From the NCBI GenBank assembly GCA_040399685.1, contig JBBART010000024.1:16262-80261 (forward strand): a DNA stretch of 64,000 nt, in the 5' to 3' direction. This stretch comes from CAIQQQ01 sp040399685 (GTDB lineage Bacteria > Pseudomonadota > Alphaproteobacteria > Acetobacterales > Acetobacteraceae). This document shows, in pieces, positions 8,732-17,060 of the stretch. The position numbers and the translations under genes were made by a program. Within the stretch, counting starts at the first letter, position 1. Each line of letters begins with the position of its first letter. The notes under the pieces are model-generated. The model made no database searches and was not told where the DNA came from. It saw only the letters and a list, made by a program, of their open reading frames with translations.

Positions 8732-9591
8732 CCACAATCGGCGGACTGGTCTTTGTGCTCGCCTGCGTATTCGGCAGCTACATGCTGTCCGGCGGTAGCA
8801 TGGAGCCGCTGATCGAGGCGATCCCCCACGAGATGCTCACGATCGGTGGGGCGGCCATCGGCACCTTCGTGATGTCCAACAGCATCCACGACGTCAAACA
8901 CACGCTTGGCGGCTTCGGCAAGGTTCTCAAAGGTGCGTCTTATAAAAAGGCGGACTATGTCGAGCTGTTGAGCCTGCTGTATTATTTCACGCGCTTGGCC
9001 AGCACCAAGGGATCGATGGCCCTTGAGCCGCATATCGAAAAGCCGGCGGAAAGTGCTGCCTTTATGAAGTTTCCGAAGATTCTAAAGAACCATCATGTCA
9101 GCGACATGATCTGCGATTACCTGCGCATGGTGGGCATGAACGCGGACGACCCCAACCAGATCGAGGATCTGATGGGCCGCGAATTGAAGAAAACCCTGCA
9201 TGAGGAACTGCACAGCGCCCATGCTATCCAAACGATGGCGGATGGCCTTCCGGCCTTGGGAATCGTCGCGGCCGTGTTGGGCGTGATCAAGACGATGTCG
9301 CACATCAACGAACCGCCGGCCGTGCTGGGGGCGATGATCGGAGGCGCGCTGGTGGGAACCTTCCTCGGGATTCTGCTGGCGTATGGCATGGCGGCCCCGG
9401 TGGCCGCCCGGCTGAAAGGCGTGATTGAGGAAGAAAGCAAGTTCGTTGAGGTCATTCGCGCTGTCGTTGTGGCGCATCTGCATGGCAACGCGCCGGCGGT
9501 GAGCGTGGAGACGGGGCGCAAGATGGCCCCCAACCAGCACATGCCCACCTTCGCTGAGTTGGAGCAGGCAACGCAGGCTCTTCAAATATGA
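8728..9591 (+). CDS. motA: Flagellar motor stator protein MotA
   Basis: A 287-residue inner-membrane stator subunit. Two N-terminal helices (MTTIGGLVFVLACVFGSYML and a second near 34-50) and two C-terminal helices (GIVAAVLGVIKTM and GGALVGTFLGILLAYG) flank the cytoplasmic torque-generating loop. The start overlaps the motB stop, which indicates translational coupling. No other flagellar genes are within the window. The next genes converge on it from the opposite strand. Confidence 0.94.
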   Translation: MTTIGGLVFVLACVFGSYMLSGGSMEPLIEAIPHEMLTIGGAAIGTFVMSNSIHDVKHTLGGFGKVLKGASYKKADYVELLSLLYYFTRLASTKGSMALEPHIEKPAESAAFMKFPKILKNHHVSDMICDYLRMVGMNADDPNQIEDLMGRELKKTLHEELHSAHAIQTMADGLPALGIVAAVLGVIKTMSHINEPPAVLGAMIGGALVGTFLGILLAYGMAAPVAARLKGVIEEESKFVEVIRAVVVAHLHGNAPAVSVETGRKMAPNQHMPTFAELEQATQALQI

Positions 9592-9694
9592 AGGCCTGCG
9601 TGAACCAGCTGTTCTGTCTCAATCGCGGTGCGATCACCCAAAGCAGAATGGTTTACGCAAGGATGTCGCGCTTTTGGCCGTCAGGCGCGTAACG

Positions 9695-10921
9695 CTAAAG
9701 CGATGCGCCTGCTGCGCCTGATTGGAGCCAGGCGAGACCTGCCTCGGGTCCCACCAGGATCTCCAGAAACCGCGCAACGTCGCAGCGCCCGGCGGTTGCG
9801 GGGGCGTTTTGCATCAGTTGTTGCGCGGCGTTTCCCAACACGCGGTCGTAGTGGCTGCCAATCCCGAACGGCCGGCATGCGGCTTCAAATCGTCGTAACT
9901 CCAGCACCGTTGCTTCAAGGTCGGCGATGTCAGCGTCGGCAGCGTTCGCAGTGAGCAAGTCTGCTTGACGCAACAACCGCCCCGCCATCTCAACCTCGAA
10001 GCGCCGCCGGCATGCTGTGTCGATATCGTGGCGCAGCTTTGCGACCTGGGATTTACGCCCTGGCCGACTGGCCGGGCCTGGCTGCTCCAATGCGTCGAGC
10101 AGGCCGGCAAGGCGGGATAGATCCTGGGATGCTGTCGTCAGGTCCGACTGGGTCGCGTGGCCGGCACCTTTGCCATCGAGCAGGAAATCAATGGCCAGGT
10201 CAGCACCCAGGCGCGGCGCGGTATCGCCGCGTGCGGTGGCGATGTCGCCGGCGGTAGTGATCACGAGGGCAGCCGATGGCAGTCGCTCAAGCAGAACCGC
10301 CAACAGCATGCCCAGGCCTTGCACTGCGGACGTGCCGCTTGGAATGGAATCCGCGGCGTTCGTGATGCAGGCCCGCAAAGCCGCTGGCGACACCGCATGA
10401 CCGGCCCGCGCCAAATCCTCGATGACGTTGCCTTGCCGCAGCATCACCGCCAACGGCTGTGCGATGGCTGCATGGTCGGTTGTGTTCAGGCACGTGGACT
10501 TCAGCCAATCGGCAGGCACACGCGTGCGCGCCAGGATATCGGCGGCCCGTGGCCACAATCCGGCGCCGCATCGCATAAAGGCGGCATCGCTCGCGGCGCT
10601 TTCGATCTCGTCGTCGAATGACTGTGTTTCGGAGCCGAGTTCCTGCCGCACCTGCAGGGACAGGCTGCGCAGCACGGTGCGCGGCACGGTCAACGCTTTG
10701 CGCCGCCATTGTGCGGCCGGCACGATGATCGGGTCCGCCGGCAGGAACAGCAGCCGGGTGAAGTTCATCCGTCGTGGCAGCCGAAGCTGCGACAACCGGG
10801 CGCGCAGAGGTTCCAGAAGCGCATCGGCTGCACCACGATCCGGAAGGGAATCGACCAGCGACAGCACCTCCACGATTTTCCTGTCCGCCGCGCGGGTGAG
10901 GCTTTGCTGGATGCGTCTCAT
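9695..10921 (-). CDS. Unknown protein B of a coupled two-gene unit
   Basis: I do not recognise a characterised family. The 408-residue product is soluble-looking, rich in Ala, Leu, Arg and Asp, and mostly helical by eye. A notable N-terminal stretch is RRMNFTRLLFLPADPIIVPA followed by a WRRKALTVPRT segment. There is no signal peptide or membrane helix. The start ATG overlaps the TGA of the gene upstream (10918), so the two are translationally coupled. Both are nearly equal in length. I have the impression of similar conserved hypotheticals in Acetobacteraceae, which I cannot verify here. Confidence 0.72.
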   Translation of the reverse strand: MRRIQQSLTRAADRKIVEVLSLVDSLPDRGAADALLEPLRARLSQLRLPRRMNFTRLLFLPADPIIVPAAQWRRKALTVPRTVLRSLSLQVRQELGSETQSFDDEIESAASDAAFMRCGAGLWPRAADILARTRVPADWLKSTCLNTTDHAAIAQPLAVMLRQGNVIEDLARAGHAVSPAALRACITNAADSIPSGTSAVQGLGMLLAVLLERLPSAALVITTAGDIATARGDTAPRLGADLAIDFLLDGKGAGHATQSDLTTASQDLSRLAGLLDALEQPGPASRPGRKSQVAKLRHDIDTACRRRFEVEMAGRLLRQADLLTANAADADIADLEATVLELRRFEAACRPFGIGSHYDRVLGNAAQQLMQNAPATAGRCDVARFLEILVGPEAGLAWLQSGAAGASL

Positions 10922-12147
10922 TCGTTTGCCAATGCCCGAAGCTGCTCGTTGCGCGCGATACGGTCGAGCACCGATATGTCTGATGGGCGCGCGTTGGCCT
11001 TCGGCGCCGGGTGGCGGGAGAGTTGTTCGGCTGTGCCCTGTGGCAATTTCAGCCAGCCCGCTGCCTCGTCCGGAAATTGCGGCACCTGCCACGAGATCTC
11101 CAGCAACGCGGCATTCTGGGTGAGAAGTGTGGGTGCCGCCCGCCACAGCACGCAGATCGGCTCCCATCCGTCCAACAGCCAGCTTGGGCGCTGGCAGACA
11201 TCCGCGATTTCGGTCGGGGCCGAGAGCAGGGTTTTCATCAACGCCGGCATGTCTGTCAGCCGCTGTCGTGCGGCATCCAGCAAGGCGCGGGACATACGCG
11301 CTGCCAACTCGGCCGCCGACGCGATAGCCTGCGCATAGGGTGCGACCGGCGGGTTCTGGTCAGAATACATCGCCTTCTCGCCTTGCGCCCATTCCACCAC
11401 ATCGTGCCGCAGCTGCCCCAGCGAGGCGATCAGCCGCGGCAGGCCGGCGGCGGCGGCATTCGGCCCAAGTCCCACATCGATGTACTGCACCGCCAAAATG
11501 TCCAGCAAGTCGGCCATGTGCTGACCCGGCTGGCCGAGTTCGATGGCAAGCGCGGTGAGCGCAAGCCCGCCCCGCCGCTTGATTTCCAACGGATGCTGCG
11601 CTGCAAGCGGCGGCAACGGCGTACTCCAGGCCTCGATCTGTTCCGTGATCTCCGTCAGCAGCGCGAAACGCGTCGCCACCAGATCCTCGGCGCGCCTGGC
11701 TGCGAATTGGGTGGCTGCGCGGGCGGCTGCCCGGCCGGCCAGGCCCTGTATCGCCGCATGGCATCCGGCCTCCCGCATACGGACCGGCGTCAGGTCGCGT
11801 TCAATGCCGTCCAGCGGGGTTGCGAGGAAGCGGCCCAGCATGACGTCGTGCATCGTTGGCCGGCACAGGGCCGCGATATCGGCCCACGGCAGAATATACA
11901 CGCCGCGCCCACCGGACGGATTGGGCACGATGATTTCAAGCGCCGTGTCCCGAAACCTGTCGGCCGCTGCCTGTCCGCCGCCATCCGGGCCGATCAGCGC
12001 CCGCTCGCCCGCAATCGACACAGCGCCCGACATCCGCCGAATACGCGCGCCGGTCAGCATCGGTGTGGTGAACGGCCCCACGATCCCGCGCTCCCGAAAG
12101 CTGCGGGGGCGGTAACTCTGGATCAGAGGAAGGCTGTGTCCAGACAT
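10918..12147 (-). CDS. Unknown protein A of a coupled two-gene unit
   Basis: A 409-residue protein of no family I know. The N-terminus carries YRPRSFRERGIVGPFTTPML and, further on, LEIIVPNPSGGRGVYILPW followed by CRPTMHD, which look like conserved-domain blocks. The middle is helical and Ala-rich (residues about 130-300). No signal peptide, membrane helix or known catalytic motif is visible. No good ribosome site precedes the ATG at 12147. It is transcribed first and its stop overlaps the start of protein B. It lies between motBA (convergent) and an enoyl-CoA hydratase gene upstream on the same strand. Confidence 0.72.
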   Translation of the reverse strand: MSGHSLPLIQSYRPRSFRERGIVGPFTTPMLTGARIRRMSGAVSIAGERALIGPDGGGQAAADRFRDTALEIIVPNPSGGRGVYILPWADIAALCRPTMHDVMLGRFLATPLDGIERDLTPVRMREAGCHAAIQGLAGRAAARAATQFAARRAEDLVATRFALLTEITEQIEAWSTPLPPLAAQHPLEIKRRGGLALTALAIELGQPGQHMADLLDILAVQYIDVGLGPNAAAAGLPRLIASLGQLRHDVVEWAQGEKAMYSDQNPPVAPYAQAIASAAELAARMSRALLDAARQRLTDMPALMKTLLSAPTEIADVCQRPSWLLDGWEPICVLWRAAPTLLTQNAALLEISWQVPQFPDEAAGWLKLPQGTAEQLSRHPAPKANARPSDISVLDRIARNEQLRALANE

Positions 12148-12217
12148 TGCGCGTGGTGAAACCCCAAAAGGATCGCCCCATGCTGCTGGCCAAAGATGAA
12201 CATATTCTTAGGAAAAC

Positions 12218-13003
12218 CTATCTCCCTTGCCACACAGGCTTGCGACGCGCCTTGAACGCCCGGAACGCATCCTGAAAATCCTGCGTTTGCACAAAGTCGC
12301 TGACCGCCAGGTCTTCCTCCGGCGTGATCGGCAACGGGCCACGCAGCTTCTGGATGGCCGCCTTGTGAAACCGCGCCGCCAGCGGTGCGCCATCGGCCAC
12401 GCGCTGGGCCAGCGCCATGGCCTCGGCCTCCACATCCGCATCGGCCACAACGCGTGACAGCAGGCCTTTCTCATACGCCTCCCGACCGGAGAAAATCCGC
12501 CCTTCTATCAGCATCTCCGTTGCAACCGCGGTGCCGGCCAACTGGATGATCGGGTCGATTTCCGCATACGGATACCAAAGGCTCAACTTCATCGCCGTGA
12601 TGCCCATGCGAATGCCTTCGCCGCCCACGCGGAAGTCGCACATCGTGGCGATGCCGGCGCCGCCGCCCAGGCAGAAGCCGCTGATGCTCGCCACCACCGG
12701 ATGCCGGCACAGCCGGACGGACTGCATGGAGGTGTGAAAGATGCGGGCATACACCTCCTCCGTCTCAGCCGTGCCGCGCTCGGCCTCGAAGGCGTTGATG
12801 TCGGCGCCGGCGGAAAACGCCTCAGGGCCGCTGCCGCGCAGCACCACGCAGCGCACATCGTCCTCGGCCGACAGCGCCTCCATGGTCGCCTGCAACCCTT
12901 CCCACATCGACAGGTTGAAGGCGTTGCGCGCCTCCGGCCGATCGAACGTGACAACGGCAATGGCGCCGATCCGGGTGATCGGCAACTGCTTGTGAATGGT
13001 CAT
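12218..13003 (-). CDS. Enoyl-CoA hydratase/isomerase family protein
   Basis: A 261-residue crotonase-fold protein acting on acyl-CoA thioesters. The oxyanion-hole blocks are visible as AFSAGADI at about 62-69 and SGFCLGGGAGIA at about 108-119. The start at 13003 has GGAGGAA seven bases upstream, which excludes the longer open frame. The usual catalytic Glu pair is not obvious in the MKLSLWYPYAEIDP block, so it may be an isomerase, decarboxylase or other crotonase. It is 29 bp downstream of nothing on its strand except alkA, which ends in the opposite transcriptional order. Confidence 0.87.
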   Translation of the reverse strand: MTIHKQLPITRIGAIAVVTFDRPEARNAFNLSMWEGLQATMEALSAEDDVRCVVLRGSGPEAFSAGADINAFEAERGTAETEEVYARIFHTSMQSVRLCRHPVVASISGFCLGGGAGIATMCDFRVGGEGIRMGITAMKLSLWYPYAEIDPIIQLAGTAVATEMLIEGRIFSGREAYEKGLLSRVVADADVEAEAMALAQRVADGAPLAARFHKAAIQKLRGPLPITPEEDLAVSDFVQTQDFQDAFRAFKARRKPVWQGR

Positions 13004-13032
13004 GGTGCGTTCCTCCAACGCGGCGGAGGCTG

Positions 13033-13680
13033 TCACGCCACCGGCAGTTCGTCCATGGCGGGGCGGCCAGTGAGGAAGCGCCAGTGATGCCACAACAGCC
13101 GCGCCGCCAGCGCCCGGTAAGGTCGCCAAGGCGCGGCGAGCGCGCGCAGCTCCACCGGTCCCGGCCGTGCCGCCAGGCCTTTCAGATCGGCCAGCCCGCC
13201 GGCCACCGCGATGTCGCCTGCCGGAAAGACGTCCATGCGCTGATGCGCGAACAGCAGATACACCTCGGCCGTCCAGCGCCCCATGCCGCGCACGGCGATG
13301 ATGGACGCAATCGCCGCTTCGTCATCCATCGCCGCCAGCTGCGCGGTGTCCAGCCGGCCATCGGCAAAGGCTGCCGCCAGCGCCTTGGCATGCGCCATTT
13401 TAGGGCGCGACAGCCCGGCCAGCCGCAGCGCATCGTCGTCCAACCCCAGCATTCCGTTCGGCGCCAGCGCCCCCGGCGTCAGTGCCAACCGCCGCCAGAT
13501 CGCCGCGGCCGCCTGGTTGCTGATCTGCTGCGCCACAATCGCCTGCAGCAATCCTGGAAATCCTTGCGGGCGGGTGCGCCATGGCAATGGCCCGGCCTGC
13601 CGTTCGATGCGCCCAAGATCAGGGTCCGCCGCGACCAGGGCGACAATCCCGGCGCGGGCATCAGGCGGGCATATGGTCAT
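13033..13680 (-). CDS. DNA-3-methyladenine glycosylase (AlkA/HhH-GPD family)
   Basis: Base-excision repair glycosylase that removes alkylated bases. The 215-residue product has the helix-hairpin-helix core LIAVRGMGRWTAEVYLLF-like block at about 127-144, then FPAGDIAV at 152-159 with the catalytic Asp156. It lacks the N-terminal domain of E. coli AlkA, as in many short homologues. The start at 13680 precedes MTICPPDARAG. It is divergent from the response regulator gene (13757) with a 76 bp gap. Its stop lies 29 bp before the enoyl-CoA hydratase start, so the two may be co-transcribed. Confidence 0.9.
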   Translation of the reverse strand: MTICPPDARAGIVALVAADPDLGRIERQAGPLPWRTRPQGFPGLLQAIVAQQISNQAAAAIWRRLALTPGALAPNGMLGLDDDALRLAGLSRPKMAHAKALAAAFADGRLDTAQLAAMDDEAAIASIIAVRGMGRWTAEVYLLFAHQRMDVFPAGDIAVAGGLADLKGLAARPGPVELRALAAPWRPYRALAARLLWHHWRFLTGRPAMDELPVA

Positions 13681-13756
13681 TCCAGAAATCTTCCATGGGC
13701 GGCGGCACGCATGATGGGTGGTCATTGCATTCACGTCATGCATTATGCTCGGTTTC

Positions 13757-14503
13757 ATGGAGACACCAATCGCCCCCAACGCCGCGCATATCCTCGTGGT
13801 CGACGATGACCGCGAGATCCGCGACCTGCTCGCCCGCTTTCTTGAACGCCACGGCCTGCGGGTGACCGCGGTGCGTGATGCGCGGGACGCAAGGCGTGCC
13901 TTGCTGAACGGGCATTTCCAGATGATCGTGCTGGACCTCATGCTGCCAGGTGAGACCGGCCTCGATTTCGCCCGATGGCTCCGCACAGAGGCCAGCGGCC
14001 ACCGTCAGATGGGCCTTGTGATGCTCACGGCCATGGGCGAGGAGACCGACCGCATCATCGGCCTCGAACTGGGGGCTGACGACTATGTGCCCAAACCGTT
14101 CAACCCGCGCGAATTGCTGGCCCGCATGCGTGCCGTGCTGCGCCGCGTCGGCGATGGCCAACAGCCGCGCCACGCCCAGATCGCCCAGCTCTGGCGTTTC
14201 GGCGGCTGGACGCTGGACCCTTCGCGCCGCCGCCTTCTCAGCCCCGATCAGGTGGAAGTGCCCGTCACCGGCGGTGAATACGACCTTCTGGTGGCGCTGG
14301 TGGAGCGCGCCAACCGGGTGCTGACGCGCGACATGCTGCTAGACCTGCTGCGCGGCCGCCAGGCCGGCCCGTTCGACCGCGCCATTGACGTCGCCATCAG
14401 CCGCCTGCGCCGCAAGCTGGAGGACAACGGCCGTCACGCCCAGTTGATCAAGACCGTGCGCGGTGGCGGCTATGTGTTGGCCGCCGAGGTCGAACGCCTG
14501 TGA
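13757..14503 (+). CDS. OmpR-family response regulator
   Basis: A 248-residue two-component regulator. The receiver domain has the acidic pocket in VVDDDRE (16-18), the phosphorylated Asp60 in IVLDLMLPG, and the conserved Lys in YVPKPF. The C-terminal winged helix contains LTGGEYDLL-like and DRAIDVAISRLRRKLED blocks, then RGGGYVLAA. An alternative in-frame ATG is at 13745. The stop overlaps the GTG start of the kinase, so the pair is one operon. The architecture resembles OmpR of the OmpR-EnvZ type; the signal is unknown. Confidence 0.93.
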   Translation: METPIAPNAAHILVVDDDREIRDLLARFLERHGLRVTAVRDARDARRALLNGHFQMIVLDLMLPGETGLDFARWLRTEASGHRQMGLVMLTAMGEETDRIIGLELGADDYVPKPFNPRELLARMRAVLRRVGDGQQPRHAQIAQLWRFGGWTLDPSRRRLLSPDQVEVPVTGGEYDLLVALVERANRVLTRDMLLDLLRGRQAGPFDRAIDVAISRLRRKLEDNGRHAQLIKTVRGGGYVLAAEVERL

Positions 14504-15831
14504 GGCTGTGGCCGCGCAGCCTGGCTGCTCGCACCGCTTTGGTTCTCGTCATGTCTCTCACCCTTGTTCAGGTCGCGGGCCTGACCATTCATGCGTTTGA
14601 CCGCGTTGGCCTGCAGCGGCTGGCGCAGACCCGTGATGTGGGCGTGCGGCTGATGGGGCTGTATCGCTTGGTGGCGCTGACGCCGGCGGAGCAGCGCGAG
14701 TCGGTGGTGCATGAACTGGATTTGCGCGACGGCTTGACGGCCAGGCTCGAAACCGCGCCGCCGGCTGATGACCTGATGCCCACGCCGCAGGAGATACGCC
14801 GGCCGATCGTTGTCAGCATGCAGCTGGTTCCGGTGCCGCAACCGCAGCGCCAGCGCGAGGTCGTCATGCTGGGGATGCCTGGCGACGGTCGCCTCGTCGT
14901 TGGCCTTCGCATGGCCGACAATCGATGGCTCAACATGAGCATCCCGATGACGCCGCCGCGCCTGTGGCATTCGCAGGCTTTCCTGTTGGCGTTCGTGTTG
15001 ATGACCGTTGCGGCCTGCCTGCTCACGCTGTGGGCTGTGCGTCGCCTGACCGCCCCCGTGCGCACCCTGGCCCGTGCCGCCGAGGCGCTGGGGCGGGATG
15101 TGAACGCGCCGCCCTTGCCGGAGGACGGCCCCACCGAAGTGGCCGTGGCCGCCGCCGCGTTCAACCTCATGGCCGCCCGCATCCGGCGGTTCGTGCAGGA
15201 CCGCACCTTTATGCTGACCGCCATCGGTCATGATCTCCGCACCCCCATCACCCGCCTGAAGTTGCGCGCCGAGTTCATGGAAGACGACGAGATGCGGCGC
15301 AAAATGCTCGCCGATCTCGACGAACTCGAAGCCATGGTCGCCGCCACCCTCGCCTTCGGCCGCGACATCACGACGGACGAGCCCGTCACCACCGTGGACC
15401 TGGCGGAACTCGCCCGCACCGTGCTGGACGAAGCCGCCGATGCGCATGCGGAGCTGGCTGATTCCATCCTTTATGCCGGACTTTACCACCTGCCCATTCG
15501 CTGTCGCCCGGTGGCGTTGAAGCGCGCGCTCACCAATCTTGTGATGAACGCGCTGAACTATGGCGCCAGCGCCCAGGTCACGCTCCTGCCGCCGGTTGCG
15601 GGTCTGCTGACCCTTCTGGTGGAAGACAACGGCCCCGGCATCCCTCTGTCGGAGCTGGACCGGGTGTTCCAGCCATTCCACCGCGTCGAGCCAAGCCGCA
15701 ACAATGAAACCGGCGGCATGGGGCTGGGCCTGCCCATCACCCGCAACATCCTGCGCGCGCATGGCGGCGATGTGGTTCTGTCCAACCGACCGGCGGGCGG
15801 TGCGCGGGCGACGGTGACGCTGCCGGTCTAG
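14500..15831 (+). CDS. EnvZ-like sensor histidine kinase
   Basis: A 443-residue inner-membrane kinase. One helix lies at about 10-30 and a second at about 159-181, with a roughly 125-residue periplasmic domain between. A HAMP linker follows (about 181-233). The phospho-accepting His244 sits in AIGHDLRTPITRL. The ATP-binding lid includes NLVMNALNYG, EDNGPGIP and GMGLGLPI. The GTG start overlaps the regulator stop (GTGA). The two-component pair is complete, and the IS element lies just after its 3' end. Confidence 0.93.
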   Translation: MRLWPRSLAARTALVLVMSLTLVQVAGLTIHAFDRVGLQRLAQTRDVGVRLMGLYRLVALTPAEQRESVVHELDLRDGLTARLETAPPADDLMPTPQEIRRPIVVSMQLVPVPQPQRQREVVMLGMPGDGRLVVGLRMADNRWLNMSIPMTPPRLWHSQAFLLAFVLMTVAACLLTLWAVRRLTAPVRTLARAAEALGRDVNAPPLPEDGPTEVAVAAAAFNLMAARIRRFVQDRTFMLTAIGHDLRTPITRLKLRAEFMEDDEMRRKMLADLDELEAMVAATLAFGRDITTDEPVTTVDLAELARTVLDEAADAHAELADSILYAGLYHLPIRCRPVALKRALTNLVMNALNYGASAQVTLLPPVAGLLTLLVEDNGPGIPLSELDRVFQPFHRVEPSRNNETGGMGLGLPITRNILRAHGGDVVLSNRPAGGARATVTLPV

Positions 15832-15885
15832 ACTCCATTCATCAGGTGCGCGTTGTGGAGATGTCGCAACCCACATCAAATGGGC

Positions 15886-15897
15886 AAAGTCTTTTTT
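15886..15897 (+). repeat. Left fragment of the AT-rich dispersed repeat
   Basis: AAAGTCTTTTTT matches the first part of the repeat copies at 23979-24014 and 38668-38703 (GAAGTCTTTTTG and GAAAGTCTTTTTG). The remaining part of this copy resumes at 17034, after the IS element, so the element appears to have split it. Confidence 0.55.
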
Positions 15898-17033
15898 CCT
15901 CCGACTCATTGAGTTTCCGTTTTCGGCTTGCAGCGCGCTGCGAGTTTGATTCAGCTTGCGCGTATGAGAGGCAGCTTTCTAACCAGCGAAGAGCGACAGG
16001 TTTTGACCGAGCTGGCCCGGGACGGGCTGGCCGCGCACCGTTTGGCACGCCGTGCCAATGCGCTGGTGCTGTTGGATCAAGGCATGAGCCCGCAGCGCGT
16101 GGCCAAAGTTCTACTGCTTGACGACGACACCATCCGGGAATGGCGCAGAACCTTCGAGCAGGACGGGATCGACGGTCTGGTTGGCTTTCATTATGGCGGT
16201 CGACAAGCGTTTCTTGCTCCGGCGCAGGAAGCCCAGCTGAAGGATTGGATCGGCCAGACGCTGCCGCGCAGCACGCAGGAAATCGGCGCCTATATCAATC
16301 GCTGCTTTGGCGTGACCTATGAAAGCCGGTCCGGGCTGGTGGCCATGCTGCATCGGCTGGGATTTGAACACCGCAAGCCAAAGTCCATGCCCAGCAAGAT
16401 GGACCCCGAAAAGCAGCGCCGGTTCATCGCCTTCTACGAAAAACTGCTGAATACCCTACCAGCCAACGAGATGGTGATGTTCGCCGATGCGGTGCATCCC
16501 ACCTATGGCGCGCAGCCGGTCGGTTGCTGGGCGCCCAAGGGGCTGGCGGTGGCCGTCGAGCAGACGACCGGCCGCGAACACGTCAACATCCAAGGCGCCA
16601 TCGATCTCGAAACCGGCACGACCTGCATGTTGCAGGTTGATCGGGTGGACGCAGACAGCACGATTGCGTTGCTACACGCCATAGAAACGCGCTTTCCCGC
16701 CAAGCATGCCATCCATGTGATCCTCGACAACGCCCGCTGCCATCGTGCGAAATTGGTGCAGGCCTGGCTCGCCCGTCCGCAAAATCGCATTCGGCTGCAC
16801 TTCCTGCCGTCCTACTGCCCGCACCTGAATCCGATCGAACGACTGTGGCTGCTCATGCACAAAGTGCTGATCCACAATCGCTGCCTTGAAAGCTTCAGCA
16901 AGTTCCGCGTCGGCCTGCTGTCATTCTGGCGCCGGGAAGTCCCGCGGAAATGGGCAACCTTCTGCGACCAGGTCACAGACAATTTCCGCGTCCGTGACCC
17001 CGCGCAGTTCCGGATTCTCAGGTGAACGGAGTA
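15898..17033 (+). mobile_element. IS630-family insertion sequence
   Basis: About 1.1 kb with a single complete transposase gene. Imperfect terminal inverted repeats are visible: CTCCGACTCATTGAGTTTCCG at 15899-15919 against the complement of 17011-17031 (CTCCG, TGAG and TCCG blocks shared, about 13 of 21 positions). A TA lies just right of the right repeat, but I see no matching TA on the left. The edges are therefore approximate, and the duplicated target may be TT. Flanks are the two halves of a dispersed hairpin repeat. Confidence 0.65.
15964..17025 (+). CDS. IS630-family transposase
   Basis: A 353-residue DDE transposase that cuts and rejoins the element ends. An N-terminal helix-turn-helix (about residues 1-75, ARRANALVLLDQGMSPQRVA) binds the ends. 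The catalytic triad appears as Asp175 in MFADAVHP, Asp255 in VILDNARCH and Glu292 in HLNPIERLW. The frame is intact, with no internal stop or frameshift, so the element may be active. An in-frame TTG at 15928 would add 12 residues; ATG at 15964 fits homologues better. Confidence 0.93.
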   Translation: MRGSFLTSEERQVLTELARDGLAAHRLARRANALVLLDQGMSPQRVAKVLLLDDDTIREWRRTFEQDGIDGLVGFHYGGRQAFLAPAQEAQLKDWIGQTLPRSTQEIGAYINRCFGVTYESRSGLVAMLHRLGFEHRKPKSMPSKMDPEKQRRFIAFYEKLLNTLPANEMVMFADAVHPTYGAQPVGCWAPKGLAVAVEQTTGREHVNIQGAIDLETGTTCMLQVDRVDADSTIALLHAIETRFPAKHAIHVILDNARCHRAKLVQAWLARPQNRIRLHFLPSYCPHLNPIERLWLLMHKVLIHNRCLESFSKFRVGLLSFWRREVPRKWATFCDQVTDNFRVRDPAQFRILR

Positions 17034-17060
17034 TTGCTTCTTTTTTCTCAAAAAAAGAAG
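17034..17060 (+). repeat. Right fragment of the AT-rich dispersed repeat, hairpin core
   Basis: TTG followed by CTTCTTTTTT, a short CTCA loop and AAAAAAGAAG, a near-perfect hairpin (17037-17060). It continues the repeat interrupted at 15897. The hairpin also forms the end of the convergent acyltransferase gene, whose stop is at 17048-17050. Confidence 0.6.

Noticed and set aside
14470..15909. A 479-codon minus-strand frame opposite the sensor kinase
   Set aside because: Shadow of the GC-rich kinase gene; no domain, ribosome site or family pattern.
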